From Maridesulfovibrio ferrireducens (lineage in GTDB: Bacteria; Desulfobacterota; Desulfovibrionia; Desulfovibrionales; Desulfovibrionaceae), in NCBI RefSeq assembly GCF_900101105.1, contig NZ_FNGA01000003.1, positions 644,566 through 708,565 on the forward strand: a stretch of DNA of 64,000 nt. Reading direction: 5' to 3'. The translations under genes were made by a program, and so were the position numbers. Shown here piece after piece: positions 45,226 through 54,492 of the stretch. The notes beneath the pieces are model-generated. The model was not told where the DNA came from. It ran no database searches and saw nothing but the letters and a program-made list of their open reading frames with translations. Positions within the stretch are counted from its first letter, which is position 1, and each line of letters begins with the position of its first letter.

Positions 45226-46227
45226 ATGAAAAAACTTATCACCCTTACCATCACCGCAATTATGGTTGCAGCATGGTCTGTGTCAGCCTTTGCTGCAGAC
45301 GTAGTTGTTTATTCAGCACGTAAAGAGCACCTCATCAAACCTTTGTTTGATGCATATACTGCAGAAACAGGAGTAAAAGTAAAATACATTACTGGTAAAG
45401 CTGGAGCACTTCTTGAGCGTATCAAAGCGGAAGGAGCTAACACTTCAGCCGACCTGTTCATCACAGTAGATGCCGGAAACCTTTGGCATGCTGCAGAAGA
45501 AGGAATTCTAGCCCCGATTAATTCTGCTACTCTTGAAAAGAACGTACCTTCGCATCTTCGAGATCCCCAGAACCGCTGGGTTGGTCTTTCGGTACGCGCT
45601 CGTACTATCGTATATAATAAAGACAAAGTTTCCCCTGAGGAATTGAGCACCTATGAAGCGCTCGGTGAGGCCAAATGGAATAAACGTCTTTTGCTCAGAA
45701 CATCTAAAAAAGTTTACAACCAGTCTCTCGTAGCATCAATTATCGCCGACAAAGGTGAAGCTGAAACGGAAAAAATTGTTAAATCATGGGTGGCGAATCT
45801 GTCTGTAGCCCCTTTCTCCAGCGACACCAAAGCTCTTGAAGCAGTTGCAGTTGGCGTTGGTGATGTTGCAATAGTCAACACATATTATTTTGGTCGTCTG
45901 CTTAAAAAGAATCCAGATCTCCCGCTCGCTATATTCTGGCCTAATCAGAAAACAAGCGGCGTTCACATGAATGTTTCCGGAGCAGGCGTGACTGCAAATG
46001 CTAAGCACAAAAAAGAAGCTGTTAAGCTGCTTGAATGGCTTTCCTCTGACAAAGCTCAAGGTAAATTTGCATCTCTGAACATGGAATACCCTGTTAACCC
46101 AGAAGTTAAGCCAGACCCGATTGTTGAAACTTGGGGAGAATTCAAAGGTAATCCTATGAACGTATCCAAATACGGTGAATATCAGGCAGAAGCTATCAAG
46201 CTGATGGATAGAGCCGGATACAAATAA
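45226..46227 (+). CDS. fbpA: Ferric iron ABC transporter, binding protein
   Basis: The 333-residue protein has a signal peptide (about 1-23, SAFAA). The mature part (DVVVYSARKEHLIKPLFDAYTAETGVKVKYITGKAG) is the FbpA/FutA transferrin-like fold; the tyrosine pair in NTYYFG near residue 220 is the usual Fe(III) ligand site. ATG 45226 has a GGAGA site; an earlier in-frame start lacks one and would precede the signal peptide. The permease gene starts one base after its stop. A Fur-like site lies upstream. Confidence 0.92.
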   Translation: MKKLITLTITAIMVAAWSVSAFAADVVVYSARKEHLIKPLFDAYTAETGVKVKYITGKAGALLERIKAEGANTSADLFITVDAGNLWHAAEEGILAPINSATLEKNVPSHLRDPQNRWVGLSVRARTIVYNKDKVSPEELSTYEALGEAKWNKRLLLRTSKKVYNQSLVASIIADKGEAETEKIVKSWVANLSVAPFSSDTKALEAVAVGVGDVAIVNTYYFGRLLKKNPDLPLAIFWPNQKTSGVHMNVSGAGVTANAKHKKEAVKLLEWLSSDKAQGKFASLNMEYPVNPEVKPDPIVETWGEFKGNPMNVSKYGEYQAEAIKLMDRAGYK

Positions 46228-46228
46228 C

Positions 46229-47890
46229 ATGTCTTTAAAGAACTCCCGAAATTCAGTCGGAATTCGACCTCCGGCATTCCGGCGGAATATCTTTCGCCTC
46301 AAGTCTCCGGCATGGTTCGCCATTGCCGGAGCACTTGCGGCTGCGTCAGCCACGCCTCTACTCGTAATCATGAGCTATCTTTTTTCTCCACAGCAGGAAA
46401 TATTGTCGCACTTGACTGAAAACGTACTCGGCGGGCTGATATTTAATACCGCTGTACTGTTGGCCTGCATTTTGCCCCTTACAGCTATAGCCGGAGTGGG
46501 ACTTGGTTGGCTCACCGGAGCTTGTGATTTTCCAGGCCGCAAATTTTTCTCATGGGCATTGGTTCTGCCCTTTGCCATTCCTCCTTATGTGTTTGCTTTT
46601 GTTTATCTTGGAATTTTCGATTTCACAGGACCAGTACAGTCTCTCGTAAGAAGCATATTTCCTTCCACTGGATTTATAGATATCCGCAACGGATTCGGGG
46701 TCTCGACAATCCTTTCCCTTGCCTTCTATCCATATGTATATCTCATGAGTCGTAGCGCCTTCATGACTCAAGGACGCACAGCCCTTGAAGCAGCCCGCAC
46801 GCTGGGTCATTCACCGGCAAGAGCATTTTTTAAAGTAGCGCTACCAATGGCACGCCCTTTTATTGCAGCTGGACTTGTGCTGGTCTGCATGGAAACTCTT
46901 GCAGATTTCGGTGCGGTTTCGATCTTCAACTACGACACTTTTACCACAGCTATTTATAAAGCATGGTTCGGTATGTTTTCCCTTGCAAGCGCCGCACAGC
47001 TTTCATCCGTATTGGGAATAATTGTTCTTGTCGCACTTGTTACTGAGCAGAAAATGCGCTCGCGCATGCGCTTCACAGAGGCAGGAAGACCAAACAACAC
47101 TGAACGCCTAAAACTATCCGGCACTTGGAAGTGGGTGGCCTTTTCATCCTGTGCTTTAATGTTTTTTATGGCCTTTGCCCTTCCATGTTTCAAACTGATT
47201 ATGTGGGGACTTGAATCCATTGATTCAGATCTTTCCAGATATCTTGAATACGGATTAAATACTTTTTTACTTGGCCTTGTCGGAGCAACCTTAACGATCG
47301 CAGCTGCCCTTGCTCTTGCCTTTGTTAAAAGAAATGATGCCGGTCCACTTATGAACTGGGCCACACGCCTTGCTACGCTTGGCTATGCCTTGCCCGGAAC
47401 GGTTCTGGCCGTAGGTATCTTTATTCCTGCAGCATGGTTGGATAATACTGTAGTCGGTGGGCTGAAAGACCTTGGATTTAATGCCACGCCATTTATACAG
47501 GGCTCACTGGGTCTAATGATCGCGGCATACTGTATTCGTTTTCTTGCTGCCGGATTCGGTTCTGTGGACAGTGCAATACAGCGCATAACTCCATCCATAG
47601 GCGAAGCCGCCCGCACTCTTGGAGCAACAGGAACGGCTTTGCTTGGCCGCATATACATTCCTATGCTCAGAAAAGGACTACTTACCGGAGCCATTCTTGT
47701 TCTTGTAGACATCATGAAAGAAATGCCCATAACCCTGATGATGCGGCCTTTTGGCTGGGACACTCTTGCTGTCAAAATATATGAGTACACTTCCGAAGGA
47801 GAATGGGAACTGGCAGCAACCCCAGCCGTAGCCTTAATACTCGTCGGACTTATACCTGTGCTGCTACTCACCAAACAGATGGATAAATAG
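46229..47890 (+). CDS. fbpB: Ferric iron ABC transporter, fused permease
   Basis: The 553-residue inner-membrane protein has about twelve helices as two fused permease halves. Each half has an EAA loop, ALEAARTLGHSPARAFFKVALPMARP near residue 185 and IGEAARTLGATGTALLGRIYIPMLRKG near residue 455. This is the FbpB/CysTW-like layout used for iron. It starts one base after fbpA and has no separate ribosome site of note, so translation is probably coupled. fbpC follows after nine bases. Confidence 0.92.
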   Translation: MSLKNSRNSVGIRPPAFRRNIFRLKSPAWFAIAGALAAASATPLLVIMSYLFSPQQEILSHLTENVLGGLIFNTAVLLACILPLTAIAGVGLGWLTGACDFPGRKFFSWALVLPFAIPPYVFAFVYLGIFDFTGPVQSLVRSIFPSTGFIDIRNGFGVSTILSLAFYPYVYLMSRSAFMTQGRTALEAARTLGHSPARAFFKVALPMARPFIAAGLVLVCMETLADFGAVSIFNYDTFTTAIYKAWFGMFSLASAAQLSSVLGIIVLVALVTEQKMRSRMRFTEAGRPNNTERLKLSGTWKWVAFSSCALMFFMAFALPCFKLIMWGLESIDSDLSRYLEYGLNTFLLGLVGATLTIAAALALAFVKRNDAGPLMNWATRLATLGYALPGTVLAVGIFIPAAWLDNTVVGGLKDLGFNATPFIQGSLGLMIAAYCIRFLAAGFGSVDSAIQRITPSIGEAARTLGATGTALLGRIYIPMLRKGLLTGAILVLVDIMKEMPITLMMRPFGWDTLAVKIYEYTSEGEWELAATPAVALILVGLIPVLLLTKQMDK

Positions 47891-47899
47891 GAGGCTACT

Positions 47900-48952
47900 A
47901 TGCCGGAACTTCTTAAAGTTAACGAAATAGATAAATTTTATGATAATTTTCATGCAGTTAAAAATGTAAGTTTCACTCTCGAACAGGGAGAGATTGGTTG
48001 TCTACTTGGCCCTAGTGGCTGCGGCAAAACAACACTTTTGCGCTCGATAGCCGGATTTGAAGATATAGCGGCCGGTTCCATTTCAATCGCAGAAAGGCAA
48101 GTTGCTGGAAACAAAACTGTCCCACCGGAAAAACGCAGTATCGGTATGGTCTTTCAAGATTACGCACTCTTTCCTCATCTCACAGTGAAAGAAAATATTG
48201 CATTCGGAATAGATTCACTTTTGAAAAAGGAACAGGGTAACCGGATTGAAGAGTTGCTCCAAACGGTTGAACTGCTGGGAGAAGGAGATAAATATCCTCA
48301 CGAACTTTCCGGTGGACAGCAGCAACGTGTGGCTCTTGCACGCGCACTCGCTCCCGAACCTAAGCTCTTACTCATGGATGAGCCTTTTTCCAATCTTGAT
48401 GTAGCTCTGCGCGAAACCCTTTCCACAGAAATCAGGAAAATCCTTAAGGATCGCTCTATTACAGCGCTGATGGTAACTCATAATCAGAATGAAGCCTTTG
48501 CCATGGCGGACAAAGTTGGGATACTTTCCAGCGGGACCATGCAGCAATGGGACACTCCGCACGCAGTTTATCATCGTCCAGTTAATCCTGTAGTGGCAAG
48601 TTTTGTGGGGGAAGGAATGTTCATTAAAGGCGAGGTTACAAGCCAAAGCACAGTAGAATGCGCCCTTGGAACGCTCAGCGGAGAACTTCCACAAGAGTAC
48701 AGTCCTAATTCAAAAGTAAACCTGCTAATCAGACCTGAAGATGTAGTCCATCATGATGATAGTCCATACGGAGCTAATATCATATCCAAGACCTTCCGTG
48801 GGCCAACTATCCTTTACACACTTGAACTGGACAGTGGAGAACAAATTCTCTCACTTGTGCCAAGCCACCACCAGCATGCAATAGGTCAACGCATAGGAAT
48901 ATATCAAGAAGTTGAAGATCTGGTTGTCTTTCCGGCGGATAGCTGTCTTTAA
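47900..48952 (+). CDS. fbpC: Ferric iron ABC transporter, ATPase
   Basis: The 350-residue ATPase has Walker A (GPSGCGKTT), the Q-loop (GMVFQDYALFPHLTV), signature (LSGGQQQR), Walker B (LLLMDEPFSNLD) and the H-loop (ALMVTHNQNEA). The C-terminal 120 residues form a TOBE-type regulatory domain, including LLIRPEDV. An AGGAGG site precedes the ATG. It completes the fbpABC operon that supplies Fe(III) to the cell. Confidence 0.93.
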   Translation: MPELLKVNEIDKFYDNFHAVKNVSFTLEQGEIGCLLGPSGCGKTTLLRSIAGFEDIAAGSISIAERQVAGNKTVPPEKRSIGMVFQDYALFPHLTVKENIAFGIDSLLKKEQGNRIEELLQTVELLGEGDKYPHELSGGQQQRVALARALAPEPKLLLMDEPFSNLDVALRETLSTEIRKILKDRSITALMVTHNQNEAFAMADKVGILSSGTMQQWDTPHAVYHRPVNPVVASFVGEGMFIKGEVTSQSTVECALGTLSGELPQEYSPNSKVNLLIRPEDVVHHDDSPYGANIISKTFRGPTILYTLELDSGEQILSLVPSHHQHAIGQRIGIYQEVEDLVVFPADSCL

Positions 48953-48994
48953 AGGAATAGTCATGCTTAATCAAAACAGCTTGAAAAAATATCT

Positions 48995-49240
48995 CTATTT
49001 ATTAAGAACTTCATCCAAAGCAGATAAACGATAGCTAGTACTACGCCCTCCTCCAACATTCTGCTCAAGAATTCCGCGCTCTTTTAAATCTTTGATATCG
49101 CGAAGAGCTGTATCTGTGGAGCATTTTGCTAGCTTGGCATATTTGGATGTGTTCATGTAGCCCTTGAAGTTTTCATCGAGCATTCTGTTCAGTATATAAT
49201 ACCAAGCTTCATGCTGAATCAGAGTTCGAGAAATATCGCA
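48995..49240 (-). pseudogene. C-terminal remnant of a Fic-family gene
   Basis: The frame is open from 49240 to the stop at 48995 and reads a Fic-family C-terminal winged helix (ILNRMLDENFKGYMNTSKYAKLAKCSTDTALRDI, then LKERGILEQNVGGGRSTSYRL). The catalytic HPFxxGNGR motif and the rest of the protein are missing, and a stop codon precedes the fragment. Starting at the internal ATG 49183 would give 62 residues. The rest of 48953-49520 has no gene I can support. Confidence 0.75.
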
Positions 49241-49520
49241 TCATTCAGGATAGGCTTTTTATATCTGACTTTGATCGGTTGGTGGGGGATGTTGATAAAG
49301 ACAACCGATAACTGGTACTCCGCCTGTAATTCTCTCAATTCGACGTGCGCACGTTGGTTGAATTCGCGGACCGGATTGAGCTGGAAGGTATGTATGCAGT
49401 ATTTCACCTTGCAGTCCTTGCGTATTCATGCAAGGTCATTTTTTGCGACGCATTAAATCGCAATGGCAAGACGACAAGGCTAATTAAGATTACTATATTA
49501 AAACTTACAGGAGTACGTAC

Positions 49521-49802
49521 ATGACAAAAGCATCTGCACGCCATCTTTTGGTTAGTGATGAACAGACCTGTCTGGACCTGAAAAAACAAATTCAGGACGG
49601 CGCAGACTTTGGTGAACTGGCAAAAAAACACTCCAGCTGTCCTTCCGGTCAGCAGGGTGGCGCTCTCGGTGAGTTCCGCCCCGGCCAGATGGTCCCGGAA
49701 TTTGATACCGTTGTGTTCAATGAAGCCGTTGGCGAAGTTCATGGACCCGTAAAAACACAGTTCGGTTACCACCTGCTGATCATCGATAGCCGCGAAGACT
49801 AA
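49521..49802 (+). CDS. Parvulin-type peptidyl-prolyl isomerase
   Basis: The 93-residue protein is a stand-alone rotamase domain of the PpiC kind: [52 protein letters not shown] and the closing [15 protein letters not shown] are all in place. It has no signal peptide, so it acts in the cytosol on newly made proteins. An AGGAG site precedes the ATG, and a clear terminator follows. It lies between two Fic-gene remnants inside the island. Confidence 0.93.
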   Translation: MTKASARHLLVSDEQTCLDLKKQIQDGADFGELAKKHSSCPSGQQGGALGEFRPGQMVPEFDTVVFNEAVGEVHGPVKTQFGYHLLIIDSRED

Positions 49803-49827
49803 ACAACTCTTCACCGCTATAATAAAT

Positions 49828-49860
49828 AAAGCCCCGACTAAGTCGGGGCTTTATTCTTTT
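49828..49860 (+). terminator. Terminator after the parvulin gene
   Basis: An 11-bp GC-rich stem (49828-49838 with 49842-49852) with a TAA loop is followed by a T-rich tract. Confidence 0.88.
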
Positions 49861-49865
49861 TTGAG

Positions 49866-49960
49866 TTACACACTCTCTTCAGCAAAAATATCCTCTATCC
49901 ACTCACAGGACATCCCGGTCCCAGCTGTTGATAAAGAGAATCGATAGCTAGTACTACTCC
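49866..49960 (-). pseudogene. Second, smaller Fic C-terminal remnant
   Basis: On the minus strand this reads STSYRFSLSTAGTGM and continues to a stop at 49866. Sixteen bases (49942-49957) are identical to 49029-49044 of the larger Fic remnant, and the similarity extends a few bases either side. Only the end of the winged-helix coding part is present. Confidence 0.5.
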
Positions 49961-49998
49961 CTCATCCCTATAAACCTTATATCAATCTGGAGAGTATC

Positions 49999-50442
49999 TT
50001 GTTGGTGATTCGTCCATCTGCTGAAAATGATTTTGTATTTCTCTGTCAGCTTAGGAAACTAGCTTTACTCGAAGCAGTAGAAACCGTGTTTGGTTGGAAC
50101 GAAACAATCCAAAAAGAAATATGTCGCCGAGAATGGGAAGAGGCTCGGCCAGATATTATTGAAATCAACGGCCAAAAAGCTGGCTCATACTTAGTCCAAA
50201 TCAATTCGGATCATATATATTTGGAACGTTTCTACCTTCTCCCTAAGTTCCAAGGGCAAGGCATCGGCAGCAAAATTTTAAACGACGTATTGGCTCTCTC
50301 CGAACGTGAGAATCTACCAATAAAGCTCTGTTACCTCCAAGGAAACCGAGTTGGACGCTTGTATACGCGGCTTGGTTTCAAAATTCTCTCTGAAGACACA
50401 GAATTTGTTCATATGATTAGGCCGTTAACAACAAAGCAGTAA
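49999..50442 (+). CDS. GNAT-family N-acetyltransferase
   Basis: The 147-residue protein has the acetyl-CoA-binding motif A as YLLPKFQGQGIGSKIL near residue 80 (Q/RxxGxG/A pattern) and the C-terminal motif B as NRVGRLYTRLGFKIL. It starts at TTG with a GGAGAG site. The acceptor substrate cannot be read from sequence. It is convergent with the mrr gene and may be a cargo modification enzyme. Confidence 0.85.
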   Translation: MLVIRPSAENDFVFLCQLRKLALLEAVETVFGWNETIQKEICRREWEEARPDIIEINGQKAGSYLVQINSDHIYLERFYLLPKFQGQGIGSKILNDVLALSERENLPIKLCYLQGNRVGRLYTRLGFKILSEDTEFVHMIRPLTTKQ

Positions 50443-50530
50443 CAAAACATCTATCCAAAATGAGTACACCTATTTTGGGCACTAGGTGCGGTGAATGTGG
50501 GTTTTATTTGTCGCGCTGGCGAAAAGACTA

Positions 50531-51451
50531 TTACTCGCTATCAAAATAGTCAGAATCAACCTTCTTAACTTCATATTTTCCTACGGTTGAAACACCTACA
50601 TTATGATCAACCATTAGGCGGCCTAGTCTTTCTCCATCAATGAGAATAATTCTTGTATCAATCATAGAAACATATTCTTCTGCCCCTTTAGTAAACGATG
50701 AACTCGTAATAAAAACACCTTTCTTAGCTCGTTGCCCTTGGAGTGCTCCGGCAAATTTTTGAATTTCCGGTCGACCTACCGAACCTTCCCAGCGTTTTGC
50801 TTGAATATATATGACATCCAAGCCAAGTCTATCTTCGTTGATAATCCCGTCTATACCGCCGTCTCCGCTTTTTCCCAGCGCTTTTCCTGCATCCTGCCGA
50901 TTACCGCCATAGCCCATATTAACGAGCAGATCGACAACCAGCTTTTCAAAAAATGATGGTGAAGAATCTTTAACAATAGTAAGTAGTTCTGACTCAAGAC
51001 TTTTCCTCAACTGTTTGTATGCTGAGGCCAAAGCATCTTCTGGAGTTTGTAACGAGTCGAAAGCCTTTTCTGAGACTTCGCTACTATTCTTTTCTTTGCT
51101 GTTTTTTCTTCTATTTCTGAATTCAATAAATTCTGGGTATTGACTAAGAATTTCAGTGGTAATTTCGCTAGGATTGGAAGCTAAAAGCTCAATTCCCTTC
51201 TCAGTGATAGTGAAAAATCCTCGCTTAGGATCAGCTAACAACCCTGCCTGCTTAAGATATGACCTAGCCCAACCAACACGATTATTAAATACGGCTTGAT
51301 TGCCACTTGGAAGAAATTCGCTTCTTTCTTCAGATGACAGTGAAAATTCATCCGCAAGCTGCTCGACTGCATCTCTGAACTTATGTTCTTTACTATCGGA
51401 AGCAAGTTTCAATACAGGTAACATCAAAGTTTGGTAGTCTGGGATAGCCAT
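50531..51451 (-). CDS. mrr: Mrr-type restriction endonuclease
   Basis: The 306-residue protein has the N-terminal Mrr winged-helix domain (about 8-95) and the C-terminal Mrr catalytic domain (about 155-290). The PD-(D/E)xK core reads GKSGDGGIDGIINEDRLGLDVIYIQAKRWE, with Asp before and QAK in the nuclease position, and FITSSSFTKGAEEYV follows. Mrr enzymes cut DNA carrying methylated bases (type IV restriction). An AGAGGT site precedes the ATG. It lies next to the type I system on the same strand. Confidence 0.9.
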   Translation of the reverse strand: MAIPDYQTLMLPVLKLASDSKEHKFRDAVEQLADEFSLSSEERSEFLPSGNQAVFNNRVGWARSYLKQAGLLADPKRGFFTITEKGIELLASNPSEITTEILSQYPEFIEFRNRRKNSKEKNSSEVSEKAFDSLQTPEDALASAYKQLRKSLESELLTIVKDSSPSFFEKLVVDLLVNMGYGGNRQDAGKALGKSGDGGIDGIINEDRLGLDVIYIQAKRWEGSVGRPEIQKFAGALQGQRAKKGVFITSSSFTKGAEEYVSMIDTRIILIDGERLGRLMVDHNVGVSTVGKYEVKKVDSDYFDSE

Positions 51452-51535
51452 GAAATTTACCTCTTATATACCACAACAGCTTTATAACGATGCACATACG
51501 ATGCACTACAACCATGGAGTTATTACTGATAACGA

Positions 51536-52063
51536 TTATATAATTTCAAAAACAGGATAATTCTTAAACTGCTCCAAGAAATATGATTGTATTTCATTAT
51601 TTTTACGCTTTCCCAAGTGTCGAGAGTTTTTCTTTTGAATTTGAATCTGTGTTTTTTCAGATCTAGTATCAGCAAAAATTCTTACAAACGTATAAATATC
51701 TTCTGGTTCCCATGATGGCGTATTTTGAAAAATAAACTTTTTAAAAGAATGTCCTTGTAAAAAGTCATTCCAATTAGAATGCGGCTTTTGATCATTTGAA
51801 AAAGGATTACTCCGAGTAAATGATATTTTTAAAATTTGTGCATTTGGAATTTTAAAACTATCGTACAGTTCCATATTGTCCAAACAGTCAATTTGAATAT
51901 GAGCACCATAAATCAAATTTGAAAATTCATTCCAACTATCATCGATAGGTTCGTCACAAGCTGAAAGATCAATCATAATATCAGGATTGCTTTCTTCAAT
52001 CTCATGAAGAGTTTCTCGAGAAGGGTATTTTTCAAAAATTAGGACATTTTTATCAGAAGACAT
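51536..52063 (-). CDS. Unknown protein between mrr and hsdR
   Basis: The 175-residue soluble protein (MSSDKNVLIFEKYPSRETL...) has no signal peptide, membrane segment or motif I recognise. It has a GAGGA ribosome site and starts 23 bases after the hsdR stop on the same strand, so it is probably the last gene of the hsd operon. Composition is rich in Ser, Asn, Asp and Phe and AT-richer than hsdR. Position suggests an accessory or regulatory role in defence, which is inference. Confidence 0.75.
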   Translation of the reverse strand: MSSDKNVLIFEKYPSRETLHEIEESNPDIMIDLSACDEPIDDSWNEFSNLIYGAHIQIDCLDNMELYDSFKIPNAQILKISFTRSNPFSNDQKPHSNWNDFLQGHSFKKFIFQNTPSWEPEDIYTFVRIFADTRSEKTQIQIQKKNSRHLGKRKNNEIQSYFLEQFKNYPVFEII

Positions 52064-52086
52064 AGACTATCCTCGTGCTTTAACTG

Positions 52087-54492
52087 TTATTGATTCCCAC
52101 TAACTGAAACATACAGCCGCTCTTGAAAACCCACAAAGACATCACGGATTGCGGCAATACTTCCAAGCTCTGCAACTGCATCACCTGTTGAATGGTATTT
52201 AAGCTCCAGCAGGTCAGGTAGTTTGTCTTGATCAAGTTCGTTTACGCCATCGGATACGTAGTGAGCGAGGACGAAGGACAGGAATTCCTGCTGTTTATCG
52301 TTGTATTCTCTAAAAATTAGCCCTTTGCGGCTTTCCACCCGCTCTTCTCTGCTGATGGGAGCAAGAGCGAAAGCGATATATGCGAGAACGTCGAAAAGAT
52401 CGCTTTTCTCGGCATTGATCATCGAACTTAGGTCGCGTAGCTGTTCTTGCCCGTAACCCCTTTCTTCAAGTCCTGAGAGCAGTTTTTTACGGGTGTCCGG
52501 TTTACCCCAGAGTGCGCATAGTTCATCTTCATCTTTGAACAATTCCGGCAAATCTCCGTACATCTGTTCGATAAATTCAGCGGCTGAGATAGGCTTTCCT
52601 TCTGTGCTCCAAAAGGTTGTCGCCATCATGTGCTGAATCAAGCGTTCTTTGCCATCTGCCAGTTTGATTCTGAGCTTAGGTTTCTTCTTACAGATACAAG
52701 GAATCTCGCCACATTTAGGGCAAGTTTCCGGTGTTTTTTCGCAAATACAAGGACTCTGTCCACATATAGAACACGGTATTGGATCAATTTCTATTCCCGG
52801 ACCTTCTGTTCCACCTTCAGGCTCTTCTGGATCGCCGTCCCATTCAGGATCGCTGAAATGTTTATATGCTCCGACAAAATCATAAATTGTGAAATAATCT
52901 TTCCCGTCAAACAAACGGGTTCCGCGCCCTACAATCTGTTTGAATTCAATCATGGAATTAACAGGCCGCATCAGTACAATATTGCGGACATTTTTGGCAT
53001 CTACGCCCGTGGATAATTTTTGTGAGGTGGTGAGAATGGTTGGAATCGTTTTTTCGTTATCCTGAAATTTGCGCAGAAAAGCTTCACCTGCGGCTCCGTC
53101 ATCGGCGGCAACACGCACACAGTAATTAGGATTGGTGCTATCTTTTACCTGATTAATTGAGTCCCGAATCAGCAGTGCATGGGCCTGTGTTGAACCGAAC
53201 ACCAGCGTTTTGTGATCCTGATCAATTGCATCCATAAAAACTTTAACACGTTTCTTTTCACGCTCAGGAATTACTATTTTTATATTGAAATCACTTTCTG
53301 TATACAGCTTGCCTTCCTCAACCTCTCCTTCCAGCACGGAATCATCGGAAGTATAAGTGTAGTCATCAAGGGTCGTTGCAATCTGAACAACTTTGAACGG
53401 GGTAAGGTAGCCGTCGTTAATGCCTTCTTTAAGCGAGTAAATATAAACAGGATCACCGAAATAACTATAAGTATCCACATTCCCTTTACGCTTCGGGGTG
53501 GCAGTAAGCCCAAGCTGAACCGCTGGCGAAAAATAGTCCAGAATGCCGCGCCAGTTGCTTTCATCCCGAGCACCGCCACGGTGGCACTCATCTATAACGA
53601 TAAAATCGAAAAAGTCCGGCGGATAGTCCCCGAAATTAGGAGCAGGGTTACCTTCCTCATCTGTCCCGCTCATAAAAGTCTGGAATATTGTAAAGAAAAC
53701 ACTGCCGTTCTTAGGGACCATGCCTTTTTTACGGATAGCATCGGGAGAGATGCGGATCAGTGCGTCTTCGGGGAATGCTGAAAAGGAGTTATAAGCCTGA
53801 TCGGCCAGAATATTACGGTCTGCAAGAAACAGAATTCGAGGTCGACGTGTAATCTCTTCACCGCCGCGCCATTCTTTTAAATTCCAACGGCTATGAAACA
53901 ATTTCCACGCCAGCTGAAATGCAATAAAAGTCTTACCCGTTCCCGTGGCAAGAGTAAGCAGAATGCGGTCCTTCCCCGCTGCGATTGCTTCCAGAGTGCT
54001 GGTAATCGCATTATGCTGATAATATCGCGCTTCCCAAGCTCCGCCTTTGTCCTCGAAAGGAACAGCGGAAAATCTGTCGCGCCACAAACTTTCTTCTGCA
54101 TAGGTAGCATTCCAAAGCTCATCCGGCGTAGGAAAAGACTCAATATAACCTTCCGTACCGGTTTCCATATCTATGCAGTAAATACCGATGCCATTGGTAG
54201 AATATGTAAAACGAGTTTTCAGCTTTTCAGCATAACGCTTGGCCTGCGCAACGCCCTCAGTGTCCGGTAAACCCGCCTTTTTAGCCTCAATAACAGCCAG
54301 CTTTTGCCCACGGTAAACCAGTACATAATCTGCTATGTCCTGCTTACTGCGTTTACCACCGCCAAGGAGACGGCCTTTGGTAATGACTTCACGTTTAACT
54401 CGGCTTTCCGCAACCTTGCCCCAACCGCAAGCAACAAGAGCAGGATCAATTAATTCAGCACGGGTTTCAGCTTCATTGAGGTTCTGGTGCAT
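52087..54492 (-). CDS. hsdR: Type I restriction enzyme, HsdR subunit
   Basis: The 801-residue motor-nuclease cuts DNA lacking the HsdS-directed methylation after ATP-driven translocation. It has an N-terminal nuclease core (DYVLVYRGQKLAVIEAKKAG, with Asp and ExK), Walker A LATGTGKTFIAFQLAW, the DEAH-like box FIVIDECHRGG, helicase motif III LGLTATPKRK, and motif VI QIVGRGTRLF. An EcoEI-like C-terminal domain follows. Between them, at about residues 575-605, is a cysteine-rich insert with two CxxCG-x-x-PCIC units that may bind zinc. Its ATG overlaps the hsdS stop (TGATG). Confidence 0.94.
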   Translation of the reverse strand: MHQNLNEAETRAELIDPALVACGWGKVAESRVKREVITKGRLLGGGKRSKQDIADYVLVYRGQKLAVIEAKKAGLPDTEGVAQAKRYAEKLKTRFTYSTNGIGIYCIDMETGTEGYIESFPTPDELWNATYAEESLWRDRFSAVPFEDKGGAWEARYYQHNAITSTLEAIAAGKDRILLTLATGTGKTFIAFQLAWKLFHSRWNLKEWRGGEEITRRPRILFLADRNILADQAYNSFSAFPEDALIRISPDAIRKKGMVPKNGSVFFTIFQTFMSGTDEEGNPAPNFGDYPPDFFDFIVIDECHRGGARDESNWRGILDYFSPAVQLGLTATPKRKGNVDTYSYFGDPVYIYSLKEGINDGYLTPFKVVQIATTLDDYTYTSDDSVLEGEVEEGKLYTESDFNIKIVIPEREKKRVKVFMDAIDQDHKTLVFGSTQAHALLIRDSINQVKDSTNPNYCVRVAADDGAAGEAFLRKFQDNEKTIPTILTTSQKLSTGVDAKNVRNIVLMRPVNSMIEFKQIVGRGTRLFDGKDYFTIYDFVGAYKHFSDPEWDGDPEEPEGGTEGPGIEIDPIPCSICGQSPCICEKTPETCPKCGEIPCICKKKPKLRIKLADGKERLIQHMMATTFWSTEGKPISAAEFIEQMYGDLPELFKDEDELCALWGKPDTRKKLLSGLEERGYGQEQLRDLSSMINAEKSDLFDVLAYIAFALAPISREERVESRKGLIFREYNDKQQEFLSFVLAHYVSDGVNELDQDKLPDLLELKYHSTGDAVAELGSIAAIRDVFVGFQERLYVSVSGNQ

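Noticed and set aside
49219..49407. A 62-codon minus-strand frame next to the Fic remnant
   Set aside because: It overlaps the remnant in another frame, has no ribosome site, and resembles no part of a Fic protein.
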